A stretch of DNA of 5,908 bases. It comes from Candidatus Zixiibacteriota bacterium. GTDB lineage: Bacteria > Zixibacteria > MSB-5A5 > JAABVY01. The stretch lies in contig WJIM01000376.1 of NCBI GenBank assembly GCA_014730285.1, positions 1 through 5,908 on the forward strand, written 5' to 3'. A program made the translations under genes and the position numbers. Every line of letters begins with the position of its first letter. The first letter of the stretch is position 1. The notes beneath the pieces are model-generated. The model was given only the letters and a program-made list of their open reading frames with translations, did no database searches and was not told the DNA's origin. Below are positions 1 to 4,609 of the stretch, one piece after another.

Positions 1-39
1 GTATGTCCTCATGCTCCGCGAAAATTTTGCAATACGATT

Positions 40-86
40 GTCAAGTCCCTCCAAAGCCGCTCAAAGCGGCTTATTCGGGGCTTGAC
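40..86. repeat. Nested hairpin related to repeat family R1
   Basis: Bases 40-49 pair with 77-86 (10 bp, one G-U pair), enclosing a second hairpin of 8 bp (54-61 with 65-72, loop CAA). The 3' flank GACCTACAATTTCT (84-97) is identical to bases 2752-2765, where it forms the end of the complete R1 copy. I infer a divergent member of the R1 family with a different core. It lacks the matching GTAGG on its left side, so it may be truncated there. Confidence 0.6.
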
Positions 87-117
87 CTACAATTTCTGAT
101 AATTCCAAAGACTGGAT

Positions 118-142
118 GGGCATGATCACAGGGATCATGCCC
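118..142. repeat. Perfect 10-bp-stem hairpin
   Basis: GGGCATGATC (118-127) is the exact reverse complement of GATCATGCCC (133-142), with loop ACAGG. A further outer pairing TGGATG (113-118) with CATCCA (149-154) could extend it after an asymmetric bulge, competing for one base of the inner stem. There is no downstream T-run, so it is not a typical intrinsic terminator. Confidence 0.7.
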
Positions 143-166
143 TACATTCATCCAAAATAACCTTAA

Positions 167-233
167 GGGTGGCACGCCCAAACTGGTTTGGGCGTGGGAA
201 GTTCCGGGCCAAACAAGTTTGACCCGGCCACCC
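167..233. repeat. Three-way-junction palindrome
   Basis: The outer stem GGGTGGC (167-173) pairs with GCCACCC (227-233). Inside it sit two adjacent hairpins. The first is ACGCCCAAAC (174-183) with GTTTGGGCGT (186-195), 10 bp with a 2-base gap. The second is 204-214 with 217-227, 11 positions with one C-A mismatch; its last base, G227, is shared with the outer stem. Together they could fold into a Y-shaped structure as RNA or extruded single-stranded DNA. All pairs are read directly from the sequence; any function is unknown. Confidence 0.7.
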
Positions 234-262
234 AGTGACGGTACTACGAGTGTTAGCACCTT

Positions 263-306
263 GAGTGCCGCATCCCCGAAACGGACGAAGGCCGGTGAGG
301 GGTGGG
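263..306. repeat. GC-rich hairpin repeat, copy 1
   Basis: This 44-bp segment matches 1376-1420 with a handful of mismatches and one gap; the last 15 bases, CCGGTGAGGGGTGGG, are identical. The core pairs CCCC (274-277) with GGGG (299-302). The inner stem is weaker here than in copy 2, where ACCGG pairs with CCGGT. Two copies in a short window point to a dispersed intergenic repeat family. Confidence 0.65.
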
Positions 307-331
307 ATTCTGTTGGATACATTTTTATCTA

Positions 332-390
332 GTGCCGCCGGGATCCCCATCCCGGCGGTCAGGGCGCCAGGTTAGGGAACCTGGCGCGCA
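332..390 (+). repeat. Palindromic repeat R2, copy a (59 bp)
   Basis: Two tandem hairpins: CCGCCGGGAT (335-344) with ATCCCGGCGG (349-358), loop CCCC; then GCGCCAGGTT (364-373) with AACCTGGCGC (378-387), loop AGGG. Both stems are perfect. The same 59-bp unit recurs at 2625-2683 in the same orientation with few changes. Sixteen bases downstream it is followed by R1, as it is (with 17 bases) in the second copy, so R2 and R1 travel as one composite of about 130 bp. Confidence 0.8.
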
Positions 391-406
391 CATGAGTATG
401 CGGGCC

Positions 407-460
407 GTAGGTCAAATCTCTGCGAGATTTGACACTGTCAAAAGTCACAGACTTTTGACC
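407..460 (+). repeat. Palindromic repeat R1, copy a
   Basis: Two tandem 10-bp hairpins: GTCAAATCTC (411-420) with GAGATTTGAC (424-433), loop TGC; then GTCAAAAGTC (437-446) with GACTTTTGAC (450-459), loop ACA. It is nearly identical to 2701-2757 until base 460, where the final CTAC of the complete copy is replaced by unrelated sequence. This copy has therefore lost its right terminus. Confidence 0.8.
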
Positions 461-517
461 AGTCATGGAAAGTTTTATTGAACGAAATCGGTCTTCAGCC
501 GTTTTGAGGATAAACTT

Positions 518-564
518 CTTGCAAAGACGCCCCACTTTGCTATTTTTACTTATGATAATCGCAT
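518..564 (+). promoter_or_regulatory. Duplicated promoter-like segment, copy 1
   Basis: This 47-bp block matches 1445-1491 without gaps at 41 positions. It contains TTGCAA (519-524), a 16-bp spacer, and TATTTT (541-546) preceded by TGC, resembling an extended -10 element. The second copy also lies upstream of a predicted exported protein. A start site near 553 would give gene 1 a leader of roughly 85 bases. The duplication is seen directly; promoter activity is inferred and could be wrong, since the block may simply be another intergenic repeat. Confidence 0.35.
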
Positions 565-627
565 CCCTCATTTGAAAGGGCGAAATGTGGGAAAAGGACT
601 GAAGACAAAACTTTCATCTGAATAAAT

Positions 628-631
628 GGAG
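628..631 (+). promoter_or_regulatory. Ribosome binding site deciding a GTG start
   Basis: GGAG with a 7-base gap to the GTG at 639. It selects that codon over the ATG at 663, which has no comparable site and would cut off half of the signal sequence. Confidence 0.7.
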
Positions 632-638
632 TAGGTAC

Positions 639-1367
639 GTGAAGTTATTTCTAACTATCAACATGTTGAGCATTTTATTTGTCTTTCTTGGTGCATGTGC
701 ATTTGCTACCACTACATGTGAAGTCGAGGTTGAATGTTCTGTGTGCGGGAATAAGGTCAAACAGCGGAAGATATCATCGACTAATACTTTTGGGTCAATG
801 GATCTGGATACCCGTCCACCGGAAATGCAAAGGTCAACAATGAGGTATTGGGTCAACTGCTGTCCTGATTGCGGTTATTGTGCGGGCAGTGTGGATGAAG
901 AAATTGAGAATGCCCGGGAGTTGATAGAGACCGCAGAATATAAGGCTATTCGTGCTGATACTCTGTACCCGCCTTTGGCCAGAGATTTTCTTTCTCATGC
1001 ATTCCTGTTGGAGAAAAATGAGATGTATAAGGAAGCAGCCTGGGCATGTCTGCATGCTGCCTGGGATTGTGATGACTGGGGTGGCAATAGTGTGAATTGC
1101 CGTCTGAATGCCGCAAGGTTGTTCAAGATGGTTAAGCCGGATGAATCCGAGACGCCGACTGATAGAGAAAACAGACTGACACTTCTTGTGGACATCTTGA
1201 GAAGGGCCAGACTGTTTGATGAGGCACTGATTGTGTGTGATTCGGCTTTGCAGCTCGCAGAGACAATTATTATTGTGGACATCCTGAATTTCCAAAGAAC
1301 ATTGATACTCAAGAAAGATGATAGATGTTATGTAGTTGGTCAGGCTGTCAGTGAGGAAGATGAATAA
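639..1367 (+). CDS. Predicted lipoprotein with DUF2225-like zinc ribbon
   Basis: Function unknown. The 242-residue product begins at GTG, chosen because GGAG (628-631) lies 7 bases upstream and the N-terminus then reads MKLF followed by a hydrophobic stretch; the later ATG at 663 has no ribosome binding site. Residues 17-20, LGAC, fit a lipobox, giving a lipidated Cys20; cleavage after AFA (residue 23) by signal peptidase I is the alternative. Two CxxC pairs (Cys33/Cys36 and Cys75/Cys78, the second in CPDCGYC) and the segment DLDTRPPEMQRS (55-66) between them resemble the N-terminal zinc ribbon of DUF2225 proteins. Residues about 95-225 look alpha-helical and TPR-like. DUF2225 relatives are, as far as I know, usually not exported, so a signal sequence here is odd. 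It has its own upstream promoter-like block and is separated from the next gene by repeats. The coding call is firm; the family assignment is moderate and no activity can be assigned. Confidence 0.85.
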   Translation: MKLFLTINMLSILFVFLGACAFATTTCEVEVECSVCGNKVKQRKISSTNTFGSMDLDTRPPEMQRSTMRYWVNCCPDCGYCAGSVDEEIENARELIETAEYKAIRADTLYPPLARDFLSHAFLLEKNEMYKEAAWACLHAAWDCDDWGGNSVNCRLNAARLFKMVKPDESETPTDRENRLTLLVDILRRARLFDEALIVCDSALQLAETIIIVDILNFQRTLILKKDDRCYVVGQAVSEEDE

Positions 1368-1375
1368 TAAACCAC

Positions 1376-1420
1376 GGGTGCCCCGTCCCCTAAACCGGCC
1401 GAAGCCCGGTGAGGGGTGGG
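1376..1420. repeat. GC-rich hairpin repeat, copy 2
   Basis: Second copy of the element at 263-306, starting 8 bases after the stop codon of the zinc-ribbon gene. CCCC (1387-1390) pairs with GGGG (1413-1416), and inside it ACCGG (1394-1398) pairs with CCGGT (1406-1410). It could slow or stop transcription after gene 1, but no T-run follows, so I do not call it an intrinsic terminator. Confidence 0.65.
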
Positions 1421-1444
1421 AATGACAATATTCACATAAAACCA

Positions 1445-1491
1445 CTTGCAAAGACGCCCCATTTAGCTATTTTTATCTACGATGATCGCAT
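1445..1491 (+). promoter_or_regulatory. Duplicated promoter-like segment, copy 2
   Basis: Matches 518-564 at 41 of 47 positions without gaps. TTGCAA (1446-1451) and TATTTT (1468-1473) are kept at the same 16-bp spacing. A start near 1480 would leave a leader of about 30 bases containing the ribosome binding site of gene 2. The retained hexamers support a promoter, but expression from it is inferred. Confidence 0.4.
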
Positions 1492-1509
1492 TTATAAAAG
1501 GAGTGATTT

Positions 1510-2571
1510 ATGCCACATTTAAGAAACCTACTCTTTGTGATGATAATTTCTCTTCTCTTATTTGCATGGCATACAAAAGCCGATTATGATGCCATTAAGC
1601 CAGAGTCATTTGTTAGAGAAGCCAGTTGGAATGGTGGATGCTCATACAAATTCATCAGCCATGAGTTTACAGCTGACCCGGATAAAGAAAATCTCACCTC
1701 AAAAATCTCAAAGCAATTCGGAATTTCAATTCTTAAACCAGATCTAAATTTCAGGAATTTAATTAGTTCTGCTTATGGCTTCTCCTTTCCTCTTGATTCA
1801 GTGATTATTTTAGCAGAATATGAATTCGACTTTATACCAGAGTTTCTTCTTTTCAGGTTTCTTGTCAATACTAATGACGGCGCTCACTATCCTGATGTTT
1901 TTATAGGACATATCGTGAAAAGTGGAAAGAGCTATTTACTCTCCAATTACAGGGATGATCTGTTTTTAAGACGTTTTGACAAAATGGTAAGTGAAAATAG
2001 TATTTTCGAAAAAGCCGATCCGATATGCCTTGCATCTTTGGTTATGGCACTAAAATATAATCGACCATACACGGTCGTTTTGGATTCCGAAGAGGACATT
2101 GAATTTGCAGCAATGTTAATAGATAATCAGACCGATCCATTTCGGGCTAAAATTTTCAATGGTAAGAATTTTCTTTATTTCGAGAATATCGGCTCATTAG
2201 ATTCGACTAAAATGGAAATAGAAAATATAATCGCTGAATCAAAAGATATTTATGATTCCGCGAAAATTGGGGAATTAAAGAACTGGTCGCATCTTAATGA
2301 AAGGGAATTGAGAGCCGCGACGGACATTATTATCGTTAAAGCAGTCTCCGATTTTAAGGAGAAGCTCAGGCAGGATGGCAAACAGATTACAGGACCTATT
2401 ATTGAATATGGAAAAAATGCCAAAACTGTTATACTTACCACTCTCAATAGCTTTTTTGGAGAGGTCTCTGAATGGAAAATTGTGTTTGAAAAAACAGGTA
2501 GAATCCACGATATGCTTCTATTAGATAAACAAAATCTGGATGTTATGAAAGGCTTTCACGCCCGGTTTTAG
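1510..2571 (+). CDS. Exported protein of unknown function
   Basis: I do not recognise this family. The 353-residue product starts at ATG with AAGGAG (1498-1503) 6 bases upstream. Residues 1-24 form a clear signal peptide: a short polar and basic start, a hydrophobic core of about 13 residues (LLFVMIISLLLFA) and a TKA cleavage site before DYDAI. There is no lipobox and no second membrane span, so the mature protein should be soluble outside the cytoplasmic membrane. Only two cysteines remain after the signal (Cys44, Cys173). The rest mixes predicted strands (about 97-147) with charged helices (about 233-295). No catalytic motif stands out. The gene is AT-rich: a sampled stretch, 1681-1740, has 18 G or C in 60 bases, against 41 in 60 at 3181-3240 in accC. 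With flanking repeats on both sides this suggests acquisition from elsewhere. It is followed 2 bases after its stop by repeat R1. Confidence 0.85.
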   Translation: MPHLRNLLFVMIISLLLFAWHTKADYDAIKPESFVREASWNGGCSYKFISHEFTADPDKENLTSKISKQFGISILKPDLNFRNLISSAYGFSFPLDSVIILAEYEFDFIPEFLLFRFLVNTNDGAHYPDVFIGHIVKSGKSYLLSNYRDDLFLRRFDKMVSENSIFEKADPICLASLVMALKYNRPYTVVLDSEEDIEFAAMLIDNQTDPFRAKIFNGKNFLYFENIGSLDSTKMEIENIIAESKDIYDSAKIGELKNWSHLNERELRAATDIIIVKAVSDFKEKLRQDGKQITGPIIEYGKNAKTVILTTLNSFFGEVSEWKIVFEKTGRIHDMLLLDKQNLDVMKGFHARF

Positions 2572-2573
2572 CT

Positions 2574-2624
2574 GTAGGTCAAATCTCTATGAGATTTGAC
2601 ACTGTCGAAAATCAAAGACTTCTT
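2574..2624 (+). repeat. Palindromic repeat R1, copy b (degenerate)
   Basis: The left hairpin is intact: GTCAAATCTC (2578-2587 region) pairs with GAGATTTGAC (2591-2600), loop TAT. The second hairpin has decayed: GTCGAAAATC (2604-2613) no longer matches the remaining GACTTCTT, and the right end runs straight into R2 at 2625. It looks like an older copy cut by the arrival of the R2-R1 composite. It lies immediately after the stop of gene 2 and could act as a 3' end structure for its message. Confidence 0.7.
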
Positions 2625-2683
2625 GTGCCGCCGGGATTCCCATCCCGGCGGTTAAGGCGCCAGGTTAGGGAACCTTGCGCGCA
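2625..2683 (+). repeat. Palindromic repeat R2, copy b (59 bp)
   Basis: Same length and orientation as 332-390. The first stem, CCGCCGGGAT (2628-2637) with ATCCCGGCGG (2642-2651), is perfect. The second, GCGCCAGGTT (2657-2666) with AACCTTGCGC (2671-2680), has one mismatch where copy a is perfect. A 17-base spacer containing GCATGCCGGGCT leads into R1 copy c. Confidence 0.8.
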
Positions 2684-2700
2684 TAAAAGCATGCCGGGCT

Positions 2701-2757
2701 GTAGGTCAAATCTCTGTGAGATTTGACACTGTCAAAAGTCACAGACTTTTGACCTAC
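2701..2757 (+). repeat. Palindromic repeat R1, copy c (complete, 57 bp)
   Basis: The most complete copy. Its ends are a perfect 10-bp inverted repeat, GTAGGTCAAA (2701-2710) and TTTGACCTAC (2748-2757). Inside are two 10-bp hairpins: 2705-2714 with 2718-2727 (loop TGT) and 2731-2740 with 2744-2753 (loop ACA). The outer and inner pairings share bases, so the two folds are mutually exclusive. Such symmetry suits a small non-autonomous palindromic element, but no target-site duplication can be defined from one window. Confidence 0.8.
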
Positions 2758-2802
2758 AATTTCTCTTACCGGCACACCCCCCCGCATTTCACAAGAATTA
2801 GC

Positions 2803-2831
2803 TTGCCAAAGAGTGTTGATATTTTTACTTT
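2803..2831 (+). promoter_or_regulatory. Possible promoter for accC operon
   Basis: TGATATTTT (2817-2825) resembles an extended -10 element and shares TATTTTTACTT with the block at 541-551. TTGCCA (2803-2808) resembles a -35 box but lies only 11 bases from TATTTT; paired instead with TACTTT (2826-2831) the spacing is 17. Either reading starts transcription within a few bases of the accC start codon, giving a very short leader. This is inference from motif shape only. Confidence 0.25.
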
Positions 2832-2837
2832 TCCGCC

Positions 2838-4211
2838 ATGTTTGAGAAGATACTTATAGCCAATAGAGGCGAGATCGCACTGAGGATAATCAGGGCCTGC
2901 AAGGAGATGGGAATCAAGACCGTAGCGGTCTACTCCGAGGCCGACCTGGACAGCCTGCATGTGCGCTTTGCCGACGAGGAGGTCTGTATAGGACCGCCCC
3001 CGTCCAACCAATCCTACCTGGACGTTAAACGGATAATTTCAGCCGCCGAGGTAACTAATTGTGACGCAATACATCCCGGCTACGGCTTCCTGGCCGAAAA
3101 CGCAGACTTCGCCGAAATCTGCGAGTCCTGCGACCTGACCTTTATCGGACCGTCGCCGGAGTCGATGCGCAAGATGGGCGACAAAGCGACCGCCAAACGG
3201 TTGATGCGCGAGGCGGGAGTACCGGTGGTGCCCGGCTCGGAGGGGATTGTGTCGTCATTGCCCGAAGCGGAAAGCATCTGCGAGGAAATCGGCTACCCGG
3301 CAATAATCAAGGCCTCGGCAGGTGGAGGCGGACGCGGGATGCGTGTGGTTACCCGCAAAGAAGAGCTGAAATCTGCCTACAACACAGCCCGTATGGAAGC
3401 AGGAGCAGCCTTCAACAATCCCGAGGTCTATATCGAAAAATTCGTAACCCAGCCGCGCCATATCGAGATACAGATACTGGCCGACCGTCACGGCAATACG
3501 GTTCATCTGGGTGAACGCGACTGCACAATCCAGCGCCGTCACCAAAAACTGATCGAGGAATCGCCCTCACCGGCACTGGACAAAGAAACTCGTCAGAAGA
3601 TGGGCGAGGCGGCGATTAACGGCGCGATTGCGGCCGGATATTACAACGCCGGAACGGTTGAATTTCTGTTCGATGAGGATGGCAGTTTTTACTTCATGGA
3701 GATGAACACCCGTATCCAGGTGGAGCACCCGGTAACAGAAGAGGTGACCGATGTTGACCTGATCCGCAACCAGCTTCTGATTGCGGCAGGCGAGAAGATG
3801 GAGGTCAGCCAGGAGAATATCCGTTTCAAGGGACATGCGATAGAGTGCCGTATCAATGCCGAGGATCCGGCAAACAATTTCCGTCCCGCGCCGGGACAGA
3901 TAACCTCGTTCCATACTCCGGGCGGGCATGGAGTGCGCGTTGATACTCATGCCTACGCCAAATATGTGATTCCGCCTTTCTATGATTCGATGATCGCCAA
4001 GCTGATCACATACGCCAAGGATCGCGAGTACGCGGTCATGAAAATGAAACGGGCACTGGATGAGTTTATCATCGAGGGTATCCCGACCACCATACCGTTT
4101 CACAGAGCGGTTATTCAGGACAAGGTCTTTCAGTCGGGGATCTACTCGACAAAATTTATCGAAGGTTTTAAATGGAATGAACAGGAAAAAGAAGAAGCTG
4201 CTGCAAAATAA
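2838..4211 (+). CDS. accC: Biotin carboxylase, acetyl-CoA carboxylase subunit
   Basis: AccC uses ATP and bicarbonate to carboxylate biotin on the carrier protein AccB, the first half-reaction of acetyl-CoA carboxylase in cytoplasmic fatty-acid synthesis. The 457-residue length fits a stand-alone subunit (E. coli AccC has 449) and not a pyruvate or propionyl-CoA carboxylase fusion. Visible in order: N-terminal biotin-carboxylase domain (about 1-113); ATP-grasp domain with Lys116, Lys158, glycine-rich loop GGGGRGM (162-168), His208 and Glu210, Lys237, Glu275, Glu288, Asn290, Arg292 and Glu296; C-terminal domain with Arg338. These are the ATP, bicarbonate and catalytic positions known from E. 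coli AccC, and all are kept. The start gives the family's MFEKILIANRGEIALRI beginning, yet no Shine-Dalgarno sequence precedes it. No accB is seen upstream, where it commonly lies; repeats occupy that place. gcvH follows after 14 bp, so the two are probably co-transcribed. Confidence 0.97.
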   Translation: MFEKILIANRGEIALRIIRACKEMGIKTVAVYSEADLDSLHVRFADEEVCIGPPPSNQSYLDVKRIISAAEVTNCDAIHPGYGFLAENADFAEICESCDLTFIGPSPESMRKMGDKATAKRLMREAGVPVVPGSEGIVSSLPEAESICEEIGYPAIIKASAGGGGRGMRVVTRKEELKSAYNTARMEAGAAFNNPEVYIEKFVTQPRHIEIQILADRHGNTVHLGERDCTIQRRHQKLIEESPSPALDKETRQKMGEAAINGAIAAGYYNAGTVEFLFDEDGSFYFMEMNTRIQVEHPVTEEVTDVDLIRNQLLIAAGEKMEVSQENIRFKGHAIECRINAEDPANNFRPAPGQITSFHTPGGHGVRVDTHAYAKYVIPPFYDSMIAKLITYAKDREYAVMKMKRALDEFIIEGIPTTIPFHRAVIQDKVFQSGIYSTKFIEGFKWNEQEKEEAAAK

Positions 4212-4225
4212 AAAATGGAGGAAAT

Positions 4226-4606
4226 ATGGATTTTCCAAAGGATTTGAAATATTCCAAGGAACATGAATGGGTCAAGGTTGACGGCGATACCGCCACTATC
4301 GGAATCACCGATTATGCTCAGGGCGAGCTGGGTGATGTGGTCTTTGTGGAACTTCCGGATTCCGGCGAAGAGTTCAAACAGATGGACGCCTTCGGAACAA
4401 TTGAGGCGGTAAAGGCTGTTAGTGAATTGTATACACCGGTTTCCGGTGAGATAGTGGAGATCAACGAGAAGCTCGAGGACGAGGCCGGTCTGGTTAACCA
4501 GGATTGCTACGGCGACGGCTGGATGATTAAGATGAAGCTCTCGAATACATCAGAACTCGATGATCTTATGGATGCTGACAAATATAAGGAGCTCGTGGAG
4601 TCATAA
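4226..4606 (+). CDS. gcvH: Glycine cleavage system H protein
   Basis: GcvH is the lipoyl-bearing shuttle of the cytoplasmic glycine cleavage system: its arm takes the aminomethyl group from P-protein, presents it to T-protein, and is reoxidised by dihydrolipoamide dehydrogenase. The 126-residue length is normal for the family. The lipoylation site is Lys63 in the segment GTIEAVKAVSELYTPVSG (57-74), matching the conserved ESVKA-type motif, and the N-terminal YSKEHEWVKV (9-18) and GITDYAQGELGDVVFVELP (26-44) are also typical. GGAGG (4217-4221) lies 4 bases before the ATG. The gene sits 14 bp after accC and 3 bp before gcvPA. Its pairing with gcvPA confirms a glycine cleavage role over a free lipoyl-domain protein. 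Confidence 0.97.
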   Translation: MDFPKDLKYSKEHEWVKVDGDTATIGITDYAQGELGDVVFVELPDSGEEFKQMDAFGTIEAVKAVSELYTPVSGEIVEINEKLEDEAGLVNQDCYGDGWMIKMKLSNTSELDDLMDADKYKELVES

Positions 4607-4609
4607 AAA

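Larger units (their letters stand above)
1..638. other. Gene-free, palindrome-rich intergenic region
   Basis: No open frame here has both a plausible ribosome binding site and protein-like composition. The stretch instead holds at least six strong inverted repeats in series, listed individually below, and ends in a promoter-like segment and the ribosome binding site of the gene at 639. Several of its elements recur at 1376-1491 and 2574-2757, so it is the first of three related repeat-bearing gaps. A gene could end just left of position 1, but nothing in the first 40 bases shows it. Confidence 0.7.

Noticed and set aside
167..233. tRNA-like cloverleaf
   Set aside because: There are only two inner arms, no anticodon loop of seven bases, no TTC-type arm and no CCA end.
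71..350. Two overlapping minus-strand open frames of 83 and 71 residues
   Set aside because: They run through the palindromes at 118-306, share no protein-like features and have no clear ribosome binding site; the open frames follow from repeat composition.
332..460. CRISPR array
   Set aside because: The repeats are tandem hairpins of two families with no regular spacers of constant length, and no cas gene is present.
491..606. Spaced inverted repeat GTCTTCAG / CTGAAGAC
   Set aside because: Eight bases about 100 apart can occur by chance in a window of this size, and nothing else supports it.
834..1451. 205-residue open frame on the minus strand
   Set aside because: It lies antisense to the zinc-ribbon lipoprotein gene, has low-complexity composition and no ribosome binding site; the plus-strand gene has a signal sequence and conserved Cys motifs.
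2572..2837. Glycine riboswitch or rho-independent terminator before the accC-gcv operon
   Set aside because: The hairpins here belong to the R1 and R2 repeats found elsewhere; none is followed by a T-run, and no tandem glycine-aptamer pattern is visible.
3567..4238. 223-residue open frame on the minus strand
   Set aside because: It is the antisense shadow of accC, whose catalytic residues are all present on the plus strand.
4060..4266. 68-residue plus-strand frame bridging accC and gcvH
   Set aside because: It overlaps the end of accC and the start of gcvH in another frame; both genes are certain.
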